A DNA stretch of 64,000 bases from Gyromitra esculenta (taxonomy: Eukaryota; Ascomycota; Pezizomycetes; Pezizales; Discinaceae). Below, piece after piece: positions 1 through 13,977 of this stretch; within the stretch, counting starts at the first letter, position 1; every line of letters starts with the position of its first letter. The position numbers were made by a program, and so were the translations under genes. The notes below the pieces were generated by a model. It was given only the letters and a program-made list of their open reading frames with translations. It did no database searches and had not been told where the DNA came from. The stretch lies in contig JBCAML010000016.1 of NCBI GenBank assembly GCA_038503075.1, positions 434,001 through 498,000 on the forward strand, read 5' to 3'.

Positions 1-2823
1 GTAAGTTCTTTCATGCTACGACTCTTGCCTAGTAAATCTCCTGGTCTTTAAATACAATTGGGGAAGTAATATAGCTCTAGTCGCAGTCTCATCACATGCG
101 GCTTGTGCTGCCGTAAGATCTAGGGCCAAAATGTCTTGGAGGCTCTCGGGGCTTTCCTGTGCTTGGAGGTCTCTTTCCTCCGAAATCCTCGAAGGTTCGG
201 GGATTTTGCCTCTTGTCTCCGAAAGCACAATCAATAGTATATAGATTGCCGTGAAATGCAAATACCAAACGCTTACGGTATTGGATCACCAGACAGCATT
301 CTACAAAAGAACTGGCCTAACCCGGATATATTATTCCACCAGACCCTAGCTGTAACTATGGTATACTTTAAGCTTCTTTGGTTAATTTCATATGAGCAGG
401 TAGGCATGGTGACTATGGGATATGTCTTCCATAGGAATTAGTAAATGTTTAGCGTTCTATTTTACAAAACAGTTTAATTGAGTGCGTATAAGAGGATTAG
501 GGTTAAAACGGCACTAAAACTGAAGAAATCTATACACCTAGTCATCCCTAGGGCTTTCCAAGGGTCTGCAGTAAATTTTCGATTCTAGCTAGATCCTGCA
601 AGACAATCTAAAGACTCGTTGTTTCTAGGGTTGAGTGCCTGAATTTTCCGGAAATGCAAAAGTACATGTAAGGTTTAGACCTGTTGCTATATTTGCGGTC
701 TCCGGCTAGCCGCTTGAGCCCTTCGGATCTGTAGGGAATGCACACGTTCTGCTGGCGTTTAATTAAAACGCTAACTGGAGCTGCAGTCAGCTGCTTCGTT
801 TTTTTTCAACCTCCCCGAAAATATTCCAAGGGCCCTCGTATCACAAAATATATGCTTCCTTCCTCACGGGAAATGCTCTCCTCGCCAACAGAATCCTCAG
901 GTCCATTCATTGAAAACCAATCTAGTCCAAATGCCACAGCCAGATGATCGGACTCGTTTTCTCTGCGAATTAGTGCTAACTATTAGTTTTTACCTTGAGC
1001 TAAGTGTCCACCATTTCTCCTCATCGATAAATCGAATTCTTTCACCCATCAGGGGACTCTTAAGACCTGTAGGCAATGTGATAATTGTGTGTGTGTGGGG
1101 GGGGGTAGAAAGCGCAACAGGCAAGATATGCGATTTTACGCAGCAAAGAATTAATTAAAATGCCGTATCCCGTAGGTCTATGGATGCTCACCCGTATAGC
1201 CCCCCCAGGACGGTTCCGCCATCGGCAGAAAGAAAGGAGAGAAAGTACATTCCTCTATAGACGCGTCACCATCCAAATCATGCTTCCTAACTCCCCAACT
1301 ATTGCGGGGGCACTTGATCCCAGTACCCTCGAGTAAGAAATCCCTAGGACCTTGAGGCTAATGAAAACTCAACACTTCCATCCAGATCACGAAGGAATTT
1401 TTTTTCATTTTTCATGGTGCGGCAGGGGTCTCTCTCCACCAACTAAAGAAGGGAGAAAAAAATCACCACTTGCCTGGGAGGACGCTCCTGGGGAATGGAT
1501 TTATGACCGATAGTGTACGGATTTAGTCGGGGGGGGCCGCTCAGCCGGCTTTTTGACTAAATAAAGGTATTTTTATTTTTTTTGGTTTAGTAATTGGAGA
1601 TGAGGCTATGTATATTACCCAGATTTATGTCGGCCCATTGACCTAGGGGCTAGTGGGAGTGTGAGGGAAGCAAGGGTGCTTAGTTGTTTGATCCGGTCTG
1701 TTTTGGACTGGCTAGAGGATGGGGAGAACAGTCTATTATACCTATATGCAAGTATCTTAAACCATCCATTCAGGAGCATTTTGGTCCGGCCAGTCCTCTA
1801 CGGAGCTATCAGTGAGAAAAAAGTTACCAGGCTAAAGGTGTAAGAAGCAAGTCAATAGCTAGACCACCCGTAGGCAATTGACGAAATTATCTCTGAAAGA
1901 TTATTAGATCTAATATGAGGTATTAAAAGAGGGTTTGGAAATGAATATCATTTCCCCAATCTCAGGCAAGGGTCAATGCACAGTGGTTTTTCTAATCATG
2001 AGAACCCTACCATATACTAACTAGTGCTCGAAGGCAGCTCTTGCATAGCCCGAGTACTTGACCGATAATCCAAGTCCTATGAAAAATAAAACTCTAGAGG
2101 GTCCATTAGTGAGATTTGTAGGCACTAGAGGAAATAGCCAATATCTGGGCGAGCCAGGGGGTCTAAAATCACCAACACGAGAGCACTTTATGCAGTCGAG
2201 TGACACTTTGTGATTGTATTTGACTACAGGAATTTTGGACTTAAACTTGGGAGCACTGGATAAGAAAGAGGGGACAGGGGGGGTATACATATTTCTCCGG
2301 TGGTTGGGATAGGACTTGAATGGTAGTCGGGTTGGATTTGAGGCTTATAGTTAGAAGTGTGCAAATACTGGGGGTGTTTTTCTTGACGCGATATAATGGA
2401 AGTAGAAAAAAGAAACCAAAGTCTTAATGCTTCCGTTTCGCCTTAGTGATTTCTTCATAGCCATCTTTCTTGGTCTTCAGTCTCTGGGCTGGGTGAGTTT
2501 CTGACCCCGATGATGGTGGGAACGATACAGGCAGGGAGCGATAACTTGGGGTTGCTTGGTTGTGACTGGTATAAACTGCAGACTTGTGTGTGGGATGTCA
2601 CTCCCTAGACAATTATCGCAGTTCGGGGAAATACATGTACTTTCTTGATGCTAAGGACCGAAGGGGAAGAAATAATATTTCCATCATCTGCTCTAAATAT
2701 TGAATGCGTATATTTTAGAGCTACCAAGCTGTTAACCAAAAAGAAAAAAGGTATCATGATCCGGACCAAACACATGAGTAACTTTACGTGCTCCCCTACT
2801 TTATCCCATCTACCTTTTTTCTT
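1..2823. other. Intergenic, no gene recognised
   Basis: No ORF here resembles a protein I know, and none continues across plausible introns. The stretch is AT-rich with G-runs (near 1087 and 1530). An inverted pair ATTTAGTC / GACTAAAT brackets a GC-rich core at about 1519-1561 and could form a hairpin; I could not link it to an element. Short undetected exons or non-coding RNAs are possible. Confidence 0.5.
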
Positions 2824-3033
2824 CTATTGTCTTGATCCACCAACACCCATTCTCTCCTCCCTCGTTTTCTGCCGCATCTTTGGATCCAGCGGAGTGCTCA
2901 CCTGAACTTTCGAGGGGTCGTGGAGATTGCTGTTACCGCTCTTTCCAGCAGCATCTTTGGCCTTTTTGAACTCTTCGTAGAGAGCGACATCATCGGTTGT
3001 GAGTTTGATAGCTGTTGGTTTGCGGCGGAGCAT
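2824..3033 (-). CDS. CDC26: Anaphase-promoting complex subunit Cdc26 (APC12)
   Basis: Small protein of 69 residues. The start MLRRKPTAIKLTTDDVALYEEF matches the Cdc26 family N-terminus (MLRR-P-T-I-LT--D---YE), the extended segment that in known complexes lies in the groove of the TPR subunit Cdc16/APC6 and stabilises it. The role is therefore structural, in the APC/C ubiquitin ligase that drives mitotic exit. The frame is open 39 codons further upstream, but that extension is low-complexity His/Thr/Gln sequence, and the MLRR methionine (CAT at 3031-3033) is where the family begins. The C-terminus is Lys/Arg/Glu-rich. A GTGAGC string inside the ORF could act as a donor, but no intron is needed. 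Family call is from a short motif, so moderate-high confidence. Confidence 0.8.
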   Translation of the reverse strand: MLRRKPTAIKLTTDDVALYEEFKKAKDAAGKSGNSNLHDPSKVQVSTPLDPKMRQKTREERMGVGGSRQ

Positions 3034-4194
3034 TTTTGTTGATTTTTTGAGACTTGAGACTTGAGAAAGTTGTGCGATTATTTTATGTGTTTGTTTGTTT
3101 GTCGGTAGTGAGTGGGTGTGGTGGGTAAAAGCGTGGATAGGCAGTTTCAAGAATTGGAATGAGCTCCTTTGACATGTAAGTAGGACGACTGAGAGTCAAC
3201 ACCAACACTGCAACGTACCGTATTGAAGTGTCGCCCTTGCTGAGATATGCGATAGAGCACTGGTTTCTTTCCTTTCTATATACCCTACTTTCGAATAAGA
3301 TGCCGGGACAGCCCAACGATGAAAGGTGAGTGGTAGTGGCGGTAGTGTTAGAGATAGATGGGTTATTTTGAAGTGGGGCTGACGCGAAGCACGCGTCTCC
3401 GTAGTTCCTTGACGACCACCCAACGCGAGATTCTCACGGAGCTCCAGAAGATTTTGATGACGCTGGACCAAATGTAAAAATTTTCAACTCCCCTTCCCAT
3501 TCTAATAATCCACTTCGCGTAATTCTTTCCTGTCGTCTTAAAAACACCTCATTTTACGATAGCTGACGATTCCTGGAAGAAACGGCTCGCTGCTTAAGAC
3601 AATATCCCTAACACGCGAAGGAGGGGAAATGCAACTGCGTCAGAAGGAAGCCACGAGCACGGGAGAGCAGGTCTTTAGGAAGGCCCTAGGGAATGAAGAA
3701 GAGCAGGATGTGACAGAAAATATGGAAGAATGAACAATAGATAGAGTCTGAGAAGAAATTAACTGCGAAACCAATTCATGGCATTTCTGTACGAATTACA
3801 TCATAATCTATATTAAAGTATATTGATTGAAATCTTCGGATCTGTTCTTGGTTATTAATTCAAAATTGCGGACAAGAAATATCGTCTATCCATTTCACTA
3901 AAATCTACTTCGCACACTAGGAGAAAGAGATGGCAGATATCGCCAGTGAAATATAGGCAATCATCTTTTGAGGAAAACTCGGCTCAGAATTAATGACAAA
4001 CTAAATGAAAAGGGACGAGTATAGAATAAAAAACGCAAAACAAGCACAGGACAACAAGACTTTTCCATTTCCTAAGAAAATCCATACTCTAGTAGAGAAA
4101 CAATCTTAAAAAGGTAATAGAAATAGAAATAAAACCACACGAAAGAAAATTTGGCTCATGACTTTGAACACGCCGATAAAAAGCAAAAGAAGAA
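3034..4194. other. Intergenic between CDC26 and the SEC7 3' end
   Basis: Holds the CDC26 promoter and 5' leader (two genes on the same strand) and the SEC7 3' flank. Short ORFs at 3083-3471 on the minus strand are not recognisable and I did not accept them. Nothing else seen. Confidence 0.5.
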
Positions 4195-7100
4195 TCATGA
4201 ACTTCTGCTCTTATTAAGTCCACTCATATCACTCATCCTCCTATCTCTTACTCGTCCCCTCACCATAATCCCCATCTTCTTAACCTCACCCACCCTTCTC
4301 AGTAGGTTCTGCAATGCCATCCTGACTTCCGTCCCAGGCTCCCTACTCAATAGCTCCACAGCAAGAGGGTAAAATGTGTCAACGTGGCGATCAAAGTCCT
4401 TCTCCGGGAAGTTCGTGTAGCCCTCCATTACGTCTACTACTACCGGTCTCCAGGCGACGATGTTCCGTTGCTGTGTTTCTTCGTCGAGAATAGCGTAGCC
4501 ACGGATGATATCCACACACAATCTGTCGTACCCTGTCATTATATTGCCCTACTATACTATTTGGGCGGTGTTTAAAACTTACGGAATTAAAGCGGATTCA
4601 ATAGCGGCTCTGCTTTCCCTTCGCTCCCGCTGATCATCGTGATACATCCTTAATAGTATACTAACATATGTCGATGCACTCCCGCTTTCCTGTTTCAGAA
4701 GGTTGGGAGGTTGTTTCATGAATCCTTCTCTCCAGAGTTTCATTCGCAGCTCCTTATCCGAATTGAAGCGTCTTGCAAATGTGAAGCTCTTCTTAAGCAA
4801 CCCCATTAACCTCAACAGCTCTGTTGATGGGATCTCGCTGTAAACAGCGTCATTCGAAAAGAGTTCTGATACCGTCTCAATTATGAGGAGTTGAAGCACA
4901 CACTTCGTGATGATCCTGTTGAAAAAACGCCTTCTAGCAGCCGTTACGACAGGCTGCTGTGTCAATTGTTGCGGGCGGTAATCTTCTAGATCGTTTGATT
5001 GGGGCGTTGTCTGTGCTAGTGATCGTTCTCGGCTTCTCTCTGGAGACGTTTCAGGGTTATCGTCAGGTAGGATAGGCGACGAAAGGCCATTGATCTTCAG
5101 GGCGTTCTCTTCCTCCTCCTCTTCCTCCAGCACAGCATCATTAAATGTCGCCTTCGTTTCGATCGGAGGAGATGTTTGCGCGCTTGATCCACTGACCGAT
5201 CTCCCACCTTGTGTAGTTGCGGAGAAAAGCTGATCCGCAGTTGTAGTCTCAAATAGTTTCACGAATGCTGAAACAATTTTAGTCCAATGCTCGGGCCGCA
5301 GCTTCTTCACACTCTGTAGAATTAGTTGCTGTAAGCATGAAGAGCCAATCCTCGCTATAGTATCGTTCTCTTGGCAGATACACGTCACTAATAAATCAAG
5401 GAACCCGTCCAGCATTCTCTCTAGCAGATCGAAATAGTGCGTGAACAGAGCGATTAAATTTCTTAGTGCTTGGATCATGGTGGTTGAGAGCCACATTCCG
5501 ACAGTTTCTTGAGTGCTAAAGTGTACCATTTCCGACCGCGATTTGAGGACAATGAAGATCGGGAAAAGTAATTCGTGGCAGATTGTATCCCAGAAGTCTG
5601 GAGGGAAATCGCCACCATACTTGACTAATGTATCGAATAGATATCCGAGTGCTCTTGTTCGGGCTTCAAGGTCCTCCCCAGTCATCAAAATATCATGGAA
5701 AGCAAACAACACCGGGAACCAGAACTTCACCATCGGATCCTCTTTGATGGTCCTGACTATACCAGTCGCTGGCACGCTAAGACCATCGCTCAAGCCACTA
5801 GGAGCCATCTTTGAAAGGGGACACTCTGGACAAGATAGCATGCGCGGAACTGTGCCCTTCAACGTCTCGATCGCCTGGAGCGATATTTTCTGGAACCGAT
5901 GATTCTTTGCGAACTCGGTCAGACAAATAATCATATCCGCAAATGCCCCCTGCGAAACAATGACTCCAAAACGAGTGCTATAAATTTTCCGAACGTTTTC
6001 GAAAGCCAAATTTACTATTTGGTCATAGTTTTCCTTTGCAGCATACGTAAAGGTCCCGAACAATGTTCGCCAGCCAGACTTGATATTGCTGCCTCGGGCT
6101 TGCAGCATCTGGCTCAAGCATCGCAAAACCTAAAAAGAATCAAAATCGAAATCAACCAACCCATTCTACACCCTGCCTTTTGTTATGCAACTTACCATAT
6201 CTTTAACCGGAACCACACTGTTGTTTGCCATAACATGCTCAAAAGGCTTCAAAAAGTCCTTTTGGAATTTGAAATGCGGCAACTCCTCAATCTCCAAAAA
6301 CCGCATCGACAGTTGCCTTAATGAATCCAGCGCAAAGAACACCACGCTAGTATTCGAGTGGCACCCAACTTGGTTAAAATGCTCCCCGAGAATATTCCAC
6401 AGATTACTCCACTCCACCCTAATTCTCCCCATATTATAGTAACTGATCTCGACCAACTTCTGGAGGCTGAACATCCTTGGGTGCTCACTTTGGCCACTAG
6501 ACTGAATCTCCTGCCATGACACCTCGCTCAGCGCCCTCACAAACTCCACAATCGCCTCTCCGTTCAGCTTGCTGGTGTTTGCAAAAATCTTATCAACTGC
6601 GATGACAACTTCTCTTGACCGACTCTCTTCTGCAACCTCCGCAACGTAGTGTGTATTGGTAATTGTCCGAGGACGTGAACGGGCAGGTCTTGTCGATTGC
6701 ATAGAGGATCTGGACCTCGTGTCGCTATCGGGATGGATGATTCGGCCTTTGGTAACATCTGGCACCGAGCCCTCATCCACACCAGAGGAAATCAGTTGAA
6801 ATCGTTCAAGTTGGCTGATACATGTCAAGACATCCCGCCACGAGCTTTTGAGTAAATTGCCCTCGGTTTGCGCAACATCTAGAAGGACCTTGAGCGCCTC
6901 GACATTCTTCGCTTTCATCTCGCTCAGGTTATTTAAGTGCGTAAACTTCGCGAGAGCAGAGACAAACGCAATCCTGGAGGTTTCTAGGTCAAAAAAACAG
7001 GCCACCCGAATTGCGAGTTTGAACCCCTTCATGCACAATCGAATCATCTCCGTCTCGTTAGAGTCCTGAGCTGCCCCAGAGAGCCCAGAAAGGAAAGACA

Positions 7101-10100
7101 TCCACGTGACCTCGAACATGGGACCAACATGCTTCGATGACGATGCTGCAATATATTTTGACAAAGTCGGTCTTGATCCATTCCGTCTTTGCGCCTTCAG
7201 CAAAGTTTTAAACAATTGCTACACTTTATTAGCCCACACCAGCTTCAATCCCCAATTTTTACCCCTGCTCACCTCGGTTTTGTTCGCCATTTCCTCACTC
7301 GCCTGCACGTAAGCCTCCCTCTCTAGGTCTCTTCCAGCATTGGCTAACACCCTTCCAATCCCCTCCACAATCCCACCACTAGGCTGCATCGTTAGTTCTA
7401 ACCGTGCTGCCTCCCTCTCCCCTTCGAGTACAATCTCATGATTTCGAATCTCCTCATAGATACCTAACAAATACTCATTCGGCAGATCCGCATTATCATT
7501 GATACCTCGATTATTCTTCACAAAATCCTCCGGACTCATCCTTGTCGCCCCCTTGAGCTTTGAGGAATGCTGATCCGTGTTTAACATGATAACAGAGTAC
7601 GCTAGCACGTATGCCGTATCGGCGTTTGCAAACGCATTCGGGTTACCAGAGATGTATCGTTCAGCAAACTTCAACATGAAACGATCGATTTTCTGCGCTT
7701 CTCCAGGAAGTCGGAAACTCTGCAAGAAGCGTCGAAGGGCATCGACAAATCGCATCCGTGCAAACTCCATCTTGTCTACGAATGCATGCATGGCAGCTAC
7801 ACTTTCTGGTTCTCCTTCACCGAGATATTCTCCAATCATTTTCTTATCTAGAGAGTTGTTATTTGCTAACAGGAACTCAGCAATATGCTCCGGAGACCCG
7901 CTTTTGATGAAACCCTGTTCAACGAGTGCCTTGATGCCGCGCTTGGGCTTGAAGTTGAACTTTCTGATGGCCTCCACGAGAGCGGTTTTGCGCTGTTTGG
8001 CTTTCTCGATTTGGTTTGGGTCGTCGACAACGGCGTTGATTGCGTTGAGGTCGGCCGTCGAAAGGGTCCTTTCCAGTTCTGGATGTGGAGTCCCTACTGT
8101 TGGTGTGCCGACTGTGGATAGTCTAGGCGATATATAGTTGTTATCTAGTGAATCCCGTCCTTCGTCTGACTCCCTCCCAGCAGATTCTTGCAGGGCATCA
8201 ACGAATCCCTTCTGCGACCAGGAAACAAGCGATTGCAAGACATTCACCAGACATTCAAGGGATTGGCGCTTCAATGTGTATTCTACTGGGAATGTAGGAT
8301 CCACGTGCGATGATGATGAAACAGATATAGTTGCAGTTGATAGAGATGGGGGTAGTGAAAATCCATGCCGATTTGACGACGCAGCCTTCTTACGTTCTTC
8401 CCCATATTGCTCCTGTTGTTGCTCAGTAATGTGAACCTGGGTTGCCGTGATCCTCGAAAGATGCTCGATAAGTCTAGTAATGTCAGAAAGACCTCCGTCC
8501 CTATATCTCTACTCATAGATTGGTTCGTACCTCTGGAACATGTTATCCAGCGCTGATCTATCGCAATCGTAATTAAGGTAGATCTCGACCAGTGCTCTAG
8601 GATCCGAGCAAATCCTCTCCAACACGCCTAGGAGGTACTGCTTCTGTTGAACACTTGAATGCTTGTTATCTAGAATATTAAGATAAATTTCCTTCAAGAA
8701 CACCTCAATCTCTTTCTGTATAATCCCTCAAATCAGCGTCTATTCTATGGCTATTTGACAACAGTAAGATAAAAGGGAAATCAACCTTAAGCATAACCCT
8801 CATATTGCTGATGATCAACCAAAATATCTCGCAGCAAACCTCAAACACCAAACCCACCGCACTCGCCGCATTCCGACTAAGAGATAGACACAGATACTGC
8901 TTAACAGCATGAATGAATCCCGTTGCTTCGGCACTGCTAGAACTCCGGATGGTGCTCAACGGGGATACAAATACCACCATGTGAGTTTTTAAGATAGTAT
9001 GGATCAAGTGCAAGCTCAGCAACTTACTCCTCATACCGTGGCTCTTAAGGTCCGCAATTTGCTCAGGAGGTAGTGTTTTAATAGAAAGCTTGCACATCGC
9101 CCTAAACACCAAGAACGCATCCTTAATGAAGATCTCGTCTTCATCGTCCTCTTCCGAAGAGATGATGGATCCACTCGAAGCTTGATCGGGCCGTGTTGTT
9201 CGCGGTGAGCGGGTTACGGTGGTAGGAGCATTATCCGCGATTCTCTCATCATCAAAACTTTTTCGGTTCTCGAAGCTCTGTAGAGTGATTTTCTCATGGC
9301 TCCTGTTTTCGCCTCCACTTGCGGGTGCTTCTGAGTCAGCAAGACTATCCACATCCCCTACTTGTGAATTAGAGCCTTCGTCTATAGTGGACGCGGGAAC
9401 ATTAAGCGTGGTGGGACTTTCACTGTGCTTGTCGCTATTCGCTGTAAGATTTGCCTCTTTCATAGAGATCCGGATCTTAACCCGCTCGAACACCGTGTGC
9501 ACCATCTGTGTCAAAGTTCCTTGCGCTGTCATTTGATTAGGACTATTTCTCGACAACAGAAAAATGTTATAAGTCTGCCGAACTGCCTTCAGAAGCCCAG
9601 CTCCATGCACAATCGCCTTATCATTCAACACAGCGGCGAGAAGCGCCTTGATGATCTGTAGTTGAACTTGATCCGGTGTTGCATCTCCCTGGAAGCAATC
9701 GCAAATAGTCTCGATCGCCTTCTCAATCAACGGCACCTCCTGCGGCGGCAGCTTGCGCCCATGTCCTTCTTCTTGAGCCCCATCTGTACTCGATATAGGT
9801 GCCGGGGGTGCCGGTAAAATTGAAAAGTAGGAATAGCTTATTAACTTTCCAATGCAGTCCAAGGCCGTTGTGATAACCTGGGTGTTTTGAACCATACATG
9901 CCATCTGCAACGGCTCGAACACCACGGCCGGATCTGGCGGTAGACTAGGCGCTGCATCTTTAATAGCCGTCAAGGCTCTCTGTACGGAATCTGCCAGCGA
10001 CTTCCGGCGCTTTCCATCTTTTGATGCCCCGATTGATTCAAGTGCTTGGACGACAAAGACCATCGAGGAAAGCGTGGGTTGACCAGCGCCGTTATTTGTA

Positions 10101-10669
10101 GACAGTGAGGCTGAGGTGATACGCTTGCTCGCATTACTTGTGGGAGCTTTGCGAGAGGACGAGCGCATAGGCGTAACAGGAGTCTGTGGCTCAAGCTGAC
10201 TAGACGATGAGAGCGGGCGGTCGGTCGAGATAGGTATGGGGATTCCAGCTCTAGGGGTAACTGGGGACGGATCCGGGAGAGGTGGCAGCTCTCGGTCCCG
10301 TAGTTCTGAAGCCTGGATAGAAGGCAGAGATGGTTTTTCGTTTTCCGACTCCTGTAGTTGTTCATCCGTCTCTTCCGAGGGCTCCACGACAGCCGGAGGG
10401 GGGGGTGTAGCTGTCCTCGTAGATTCAAGTTCGGGCTCGGGGGCTTCGGTTTCCTTCTTGTCAGTGGAGACGGGCGAGTCTACATCGGATATCTTGACTT
10501 CTGTAAAGCTCTCTTCCAATTGATTCCCCACCAAGGTACTTGGTGGGGAGGACTCGGCAGGTTCTACTGGGTCTGTTTCATTAGTGGGAGCTGTAGATGG
10601 AGCCTCAGCATCAACCTGAGAAGCTGCAGGATCCCCTGGGAGAATTCCGAGGTCGTTTTCGTCGGACAT
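4195..10669 (-). CDS. SEC7: Sec7-family Arf guanine nucleotide exchange factor (BIG/Sec7 type)
   Basis: Large exchange factor that activates Arf GTPases at the trans-Golgi and endosomes. Six exons close in frame: 10669-8786, 8715-8531, 8473-7273, 7218-6196, 6129-4583, 4522-4195, giving 2055 residues, as expected for fungal Sec7 (about 2000). Order: acidic Ser/Pro-rich N-terminus with the DCB region, the HUS box (NYDCDRSALDNMFQ, about residue 680), the catalytic Sec7 domain (about 850-1045) with the glutamate finger in FRLPGEAQKIDRF (Glu near 947), then HDS repeats. The 57-nt intron 8474-8530 interrupts the HUS box; removing it joins NMFQR directly to LIEHLSR, and it carries CTGAC near its 3' end. 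The last junction (SALIP to LCVDII) uses the AG at 4523, because nearer AGs break the frame. Identity is secure; single splice sites are hand-called. Confidence 0.93.
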
Positions 10670-13600
10670 GATAGCGGTCGAGTTGACCGGGGGGGTTTTG
10701 TATGGGGTTCCTTCTTCCTCTGATTCTCCAGATACCAGAGCTGGTTTGTGGAACAGGATCGATGCTCAGCTGCTGTACACGGGAGGGAGTGTTCGGAGGT
10801 GATGATGCTTCTCTCGAAAAGTTCAGGGCTGTGGTTGCTATGCAGCCCACTTGGGAATCAAGAAGGGATTAAAAATAGACAGACAGACAGATGGCCAGTC
10901 TCGATTCACCTGGACATCTTATGTGAATGGTTCTGAACTGCTCGATTTACATTCGCCAGATCTGTTCCGTCAGCCTTCTTTGCATTCCCGAATTCCGGAG
11001 TTTCATGCAGACGCTATTCCAGGTTTGTGGATTTGGCTCCATTCCGACGCGTGGCCGCTGAGTGAATGGTCGTTCCTTGAAACTTCCGGAAATACTCCTG
11101 GCGATGGCTATCTGTCTGCGTTTCGGTGTAATTTCAAACAAAATGCTGTTTTAAGGCTTAAAACAGCCAACACTCTGAGAGGTACGGATTCCAGAAGCTG
11201 TTCCGACTACAATCACTAACAAATCTCTACCGTGGCCTAAGCAAGCAAGAGTAATACTTTTAAATCAAAAATAGATTTGTTTCTCAAATCTGAAATTAAC
11301 AATACATGAACTCAAACTCTACATATAGTTTTTTCGGTTACGAGCAAAAGTGTCTCTCGCACCAAAATCCGGAAAACAGAGAGTGGGCCAAATGCACAAT
11401 ACCAATACTCGGTTAGTGTGATGTCTAGGAAGTCAATGATATATTATTACCCGTGCAACTCGGAGTCTCCTTTAAAATATTTCGATAACATGTTTGGTAA
11501 TCTGAATAATCGGTGTATTGAATAGATTTCGCTGGCTTTTAAATAGTTGCCTCCGGTTCTTGTACGGCGGTTTGTTGAATCGTATAGTTAATAATGCACA
11601 TTAAAGTACGCTGTGATCTGTCCGAACCTATTGGTAGTCGGTCAGCTTTAATTGATAGGATTGACCTGTATAGTCACAATAAGTGGCGATTCCGAGGGTA
11701 GGAAACGTTGTCTTTTCAAGCTTTAATGCTTTCATCGTGAATTCTCGCTTGGTCTTAAAGCGAGCCACTGATAATCGTTAATACAAATAAGCTAACAATT
11801 TAACGGCTCCGGTGGGAATATCGTGCTTCGTTACGTGAGTTCACAACATTAAGTAGAAGTATACCATTTTCTTGTAATGTCGTGAAAGATGGAGTGGGAT
11901 AGAGAACAAAGGTAGTTCTCTGCACTCTTGCATACGGTTTAAATTCGACGTAGTGAGACAGCGGAGGCAATGTTCTACCATCTCCGTATACGGTTTAAGA
12001 TCGGCTGGCGGAGCCATGCCCTAGGCATTTTTAGGAGGCTGCTGAATACATGTAGTTACAGGTTAGTAGTGTTGAAAGTCTATATATATTATTAGTCTCC
12101 TACTCAAGTAATGGAAAGGGTTAGTTTAAAGGTAGGGCCTATGCTGTATTGAATGTTTTTTAAACAGACTATTTGTACCGGATTAAGCAACAATGCCTTG
12201 GTTGATATTTATCTGGGTATCGTATAGTACCCAAGAATAACATCTTTGTCATTATCGCGTCTGATAGTGGAGAATTGCACATAGCAGATCGAGTGCGATG
12301 AATCAGATATGATGAATCGTGGATATTTGTACTAATTCTAAACCAATTGATTAGAGTGAGACTCGTTGTTGCCTATTTAAATGTCAATATAACGTCTCAG
12401 CAGTTGGAATAGTTAATATAATAAGTGTGGGAAGCTTTTATACCACAGCACTTATCCACCCAACATCCTGAATAGCATTTCTCTTGCTTTGGTGGATGCA
12501 CCGAACTGTAGCTCACAAGGAGGCGATAAACTTAATAGAACTATCAGCTCATAAACAGTCAACAAATTGGGACTACACCACAATCCCGCAAGCCTCAACC
12601 TAAGATAAAGTAGAGACATCAAATGTACCTTAGGCCACTACTACCCCACTCCTAACAGTAATGCTCTCCGTAGGAGGAAATTTCCTTCCACAACACACGT
12701 TCTTGAACAAATTATTTGCATGATGGGAATTGGTATCTGCTGTCGTGTTAAATCTGAAGAGGGTGTGGTAAATAGATATACCCTACATTTTTTGGCCACG
12801 GGAGGTTTAATACCCGACCCACACGATTTATGTGGCAAGGTCGACTAGCTAAGACACAGTCAGTAATCGCCAGCAAGAGCATTTGTAAGTCTGGGGAGAA
12901 GGCGAATGCCCGATGATCAGTTAACTATACGCAGTGCTTGGATAAACTTATATTGCGGTGGTGCTTGGTATATGTTATTGAATTAAATCTGGGGGATATG
13001 ATGGACGGTGGATAGATATCCAACGCTTTTTGGCTACGGAGGGTGTAATACCCGGCCCATACGCTTTATGTGGCGGGACTTAATATCTGATACAGTCAGT
13101 AATGATCGACAGCAGGGTTTATAAATTTAGGGATAAGATGAATGTCGATGTAACTCTTCTGTATGTGGCGGTTGAATAGATTCCGTTGTGGATGGAACTG
13201 AATCTGCTATCATGCCAAGTCGAAGGATGGCTTGGAAGGTGTGGTGAATGTGGAGCTGTGTATCTAAATTTCGTAATAACGAGCCTATAAGTAATTGGCT
13301 TAAAACTATGGTAGGATGTGATCTAATACACGTCAGCAATGAACAACGTTTTCAGTGGTTATGTATAGAATGAGCCGTATTAGATCCCAGTGGTTAATGT
13401 AAGTTCCGAGTAGAGGCAAGTGTGGAACTATCGCGATCTTGCTAGAACAGATGGTAATAATTCCATGTGCCCCAACGTTCGTGGCAGTGGATTTTAATGA
13501 ATAGCCTGTATTCATTTGAAGTAGACTGGTTAGGGCGATTTAAATGGACCTACAGCAGTGATAGAGTAGATATGAAACTTACCGATAATAATTCCCTGCT

Positions 13601-13977
13601 TAAGTTATTCTTTGGATACTCGAGTTAGGATACTAGTTGTAAATTCCTGTTTTGCTCGATTAGTGGGGCGATTTTAACTAAATAGGAATTATTGTTCTAT
13701 GTAGAGCTTATTGAAAAATACGTCGTGATGCATGGACGACCAAATCAGAGTTACATCGCCAGTGAATCCCTCGTGTACGTAGGGTGAAAAGGGATGGAGG
13801 AGGAAAGGAAGAGAGAGCGCGAGAGAAAGACGTGTATGCATGTAGAGTGCGGATGCAGGCACATACGGTCAATAGAATCCACCCACACCCCGCCACCGGA
13901 AAAACATATCTCCGAAGCTGACTCACCCTCCCCCAGAAACCCTCCCAAAAACCTCCTCCACCACACCTCCCACGACC
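10670..13977. other. Long AT-rich intergenic region between SEC7 and DUS2
   Basis: Divergent promoters at both ends: SEC7 towards the left (with a short AGAC microsatellite near 10877) and DUS2 towards the right. The core (about 11.2-13.7 kb) has no coding sequence I can support. Its right half holds a diverged tandem repeat, entered separately. Confidence 0.55.
12690..13400. repeat. Diverged tandem repeat, unit about 235-240 bp
   Basis: The string around 12776-12841 (TTTTTGGCCACGGGAGG, then TTTAATACCCGACCCA and TTTATGTGGC) recurs with changes at 13016-13077 (TTTTTGGCTACGGAGGG, then TGTAATACCCGGCCCA and TTTATGTGGC). The following ACAGTCAGTAAT lies at about 12857 and 13093. GGTATCTGCTGTCGTG near 12732 resembles GAATCTGCTATCATG near 13200, two units apart. 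By eye the units are about 70% alike. Possibly an old satellite or a decayed element with repeated subunits. Confidence 0.55.

Noticed and set aside
1519..1561. Inverted repeat around a G-rich core as a transposon end
   Set aside because: Arms are only 8 nt with no partner end or duplication found.
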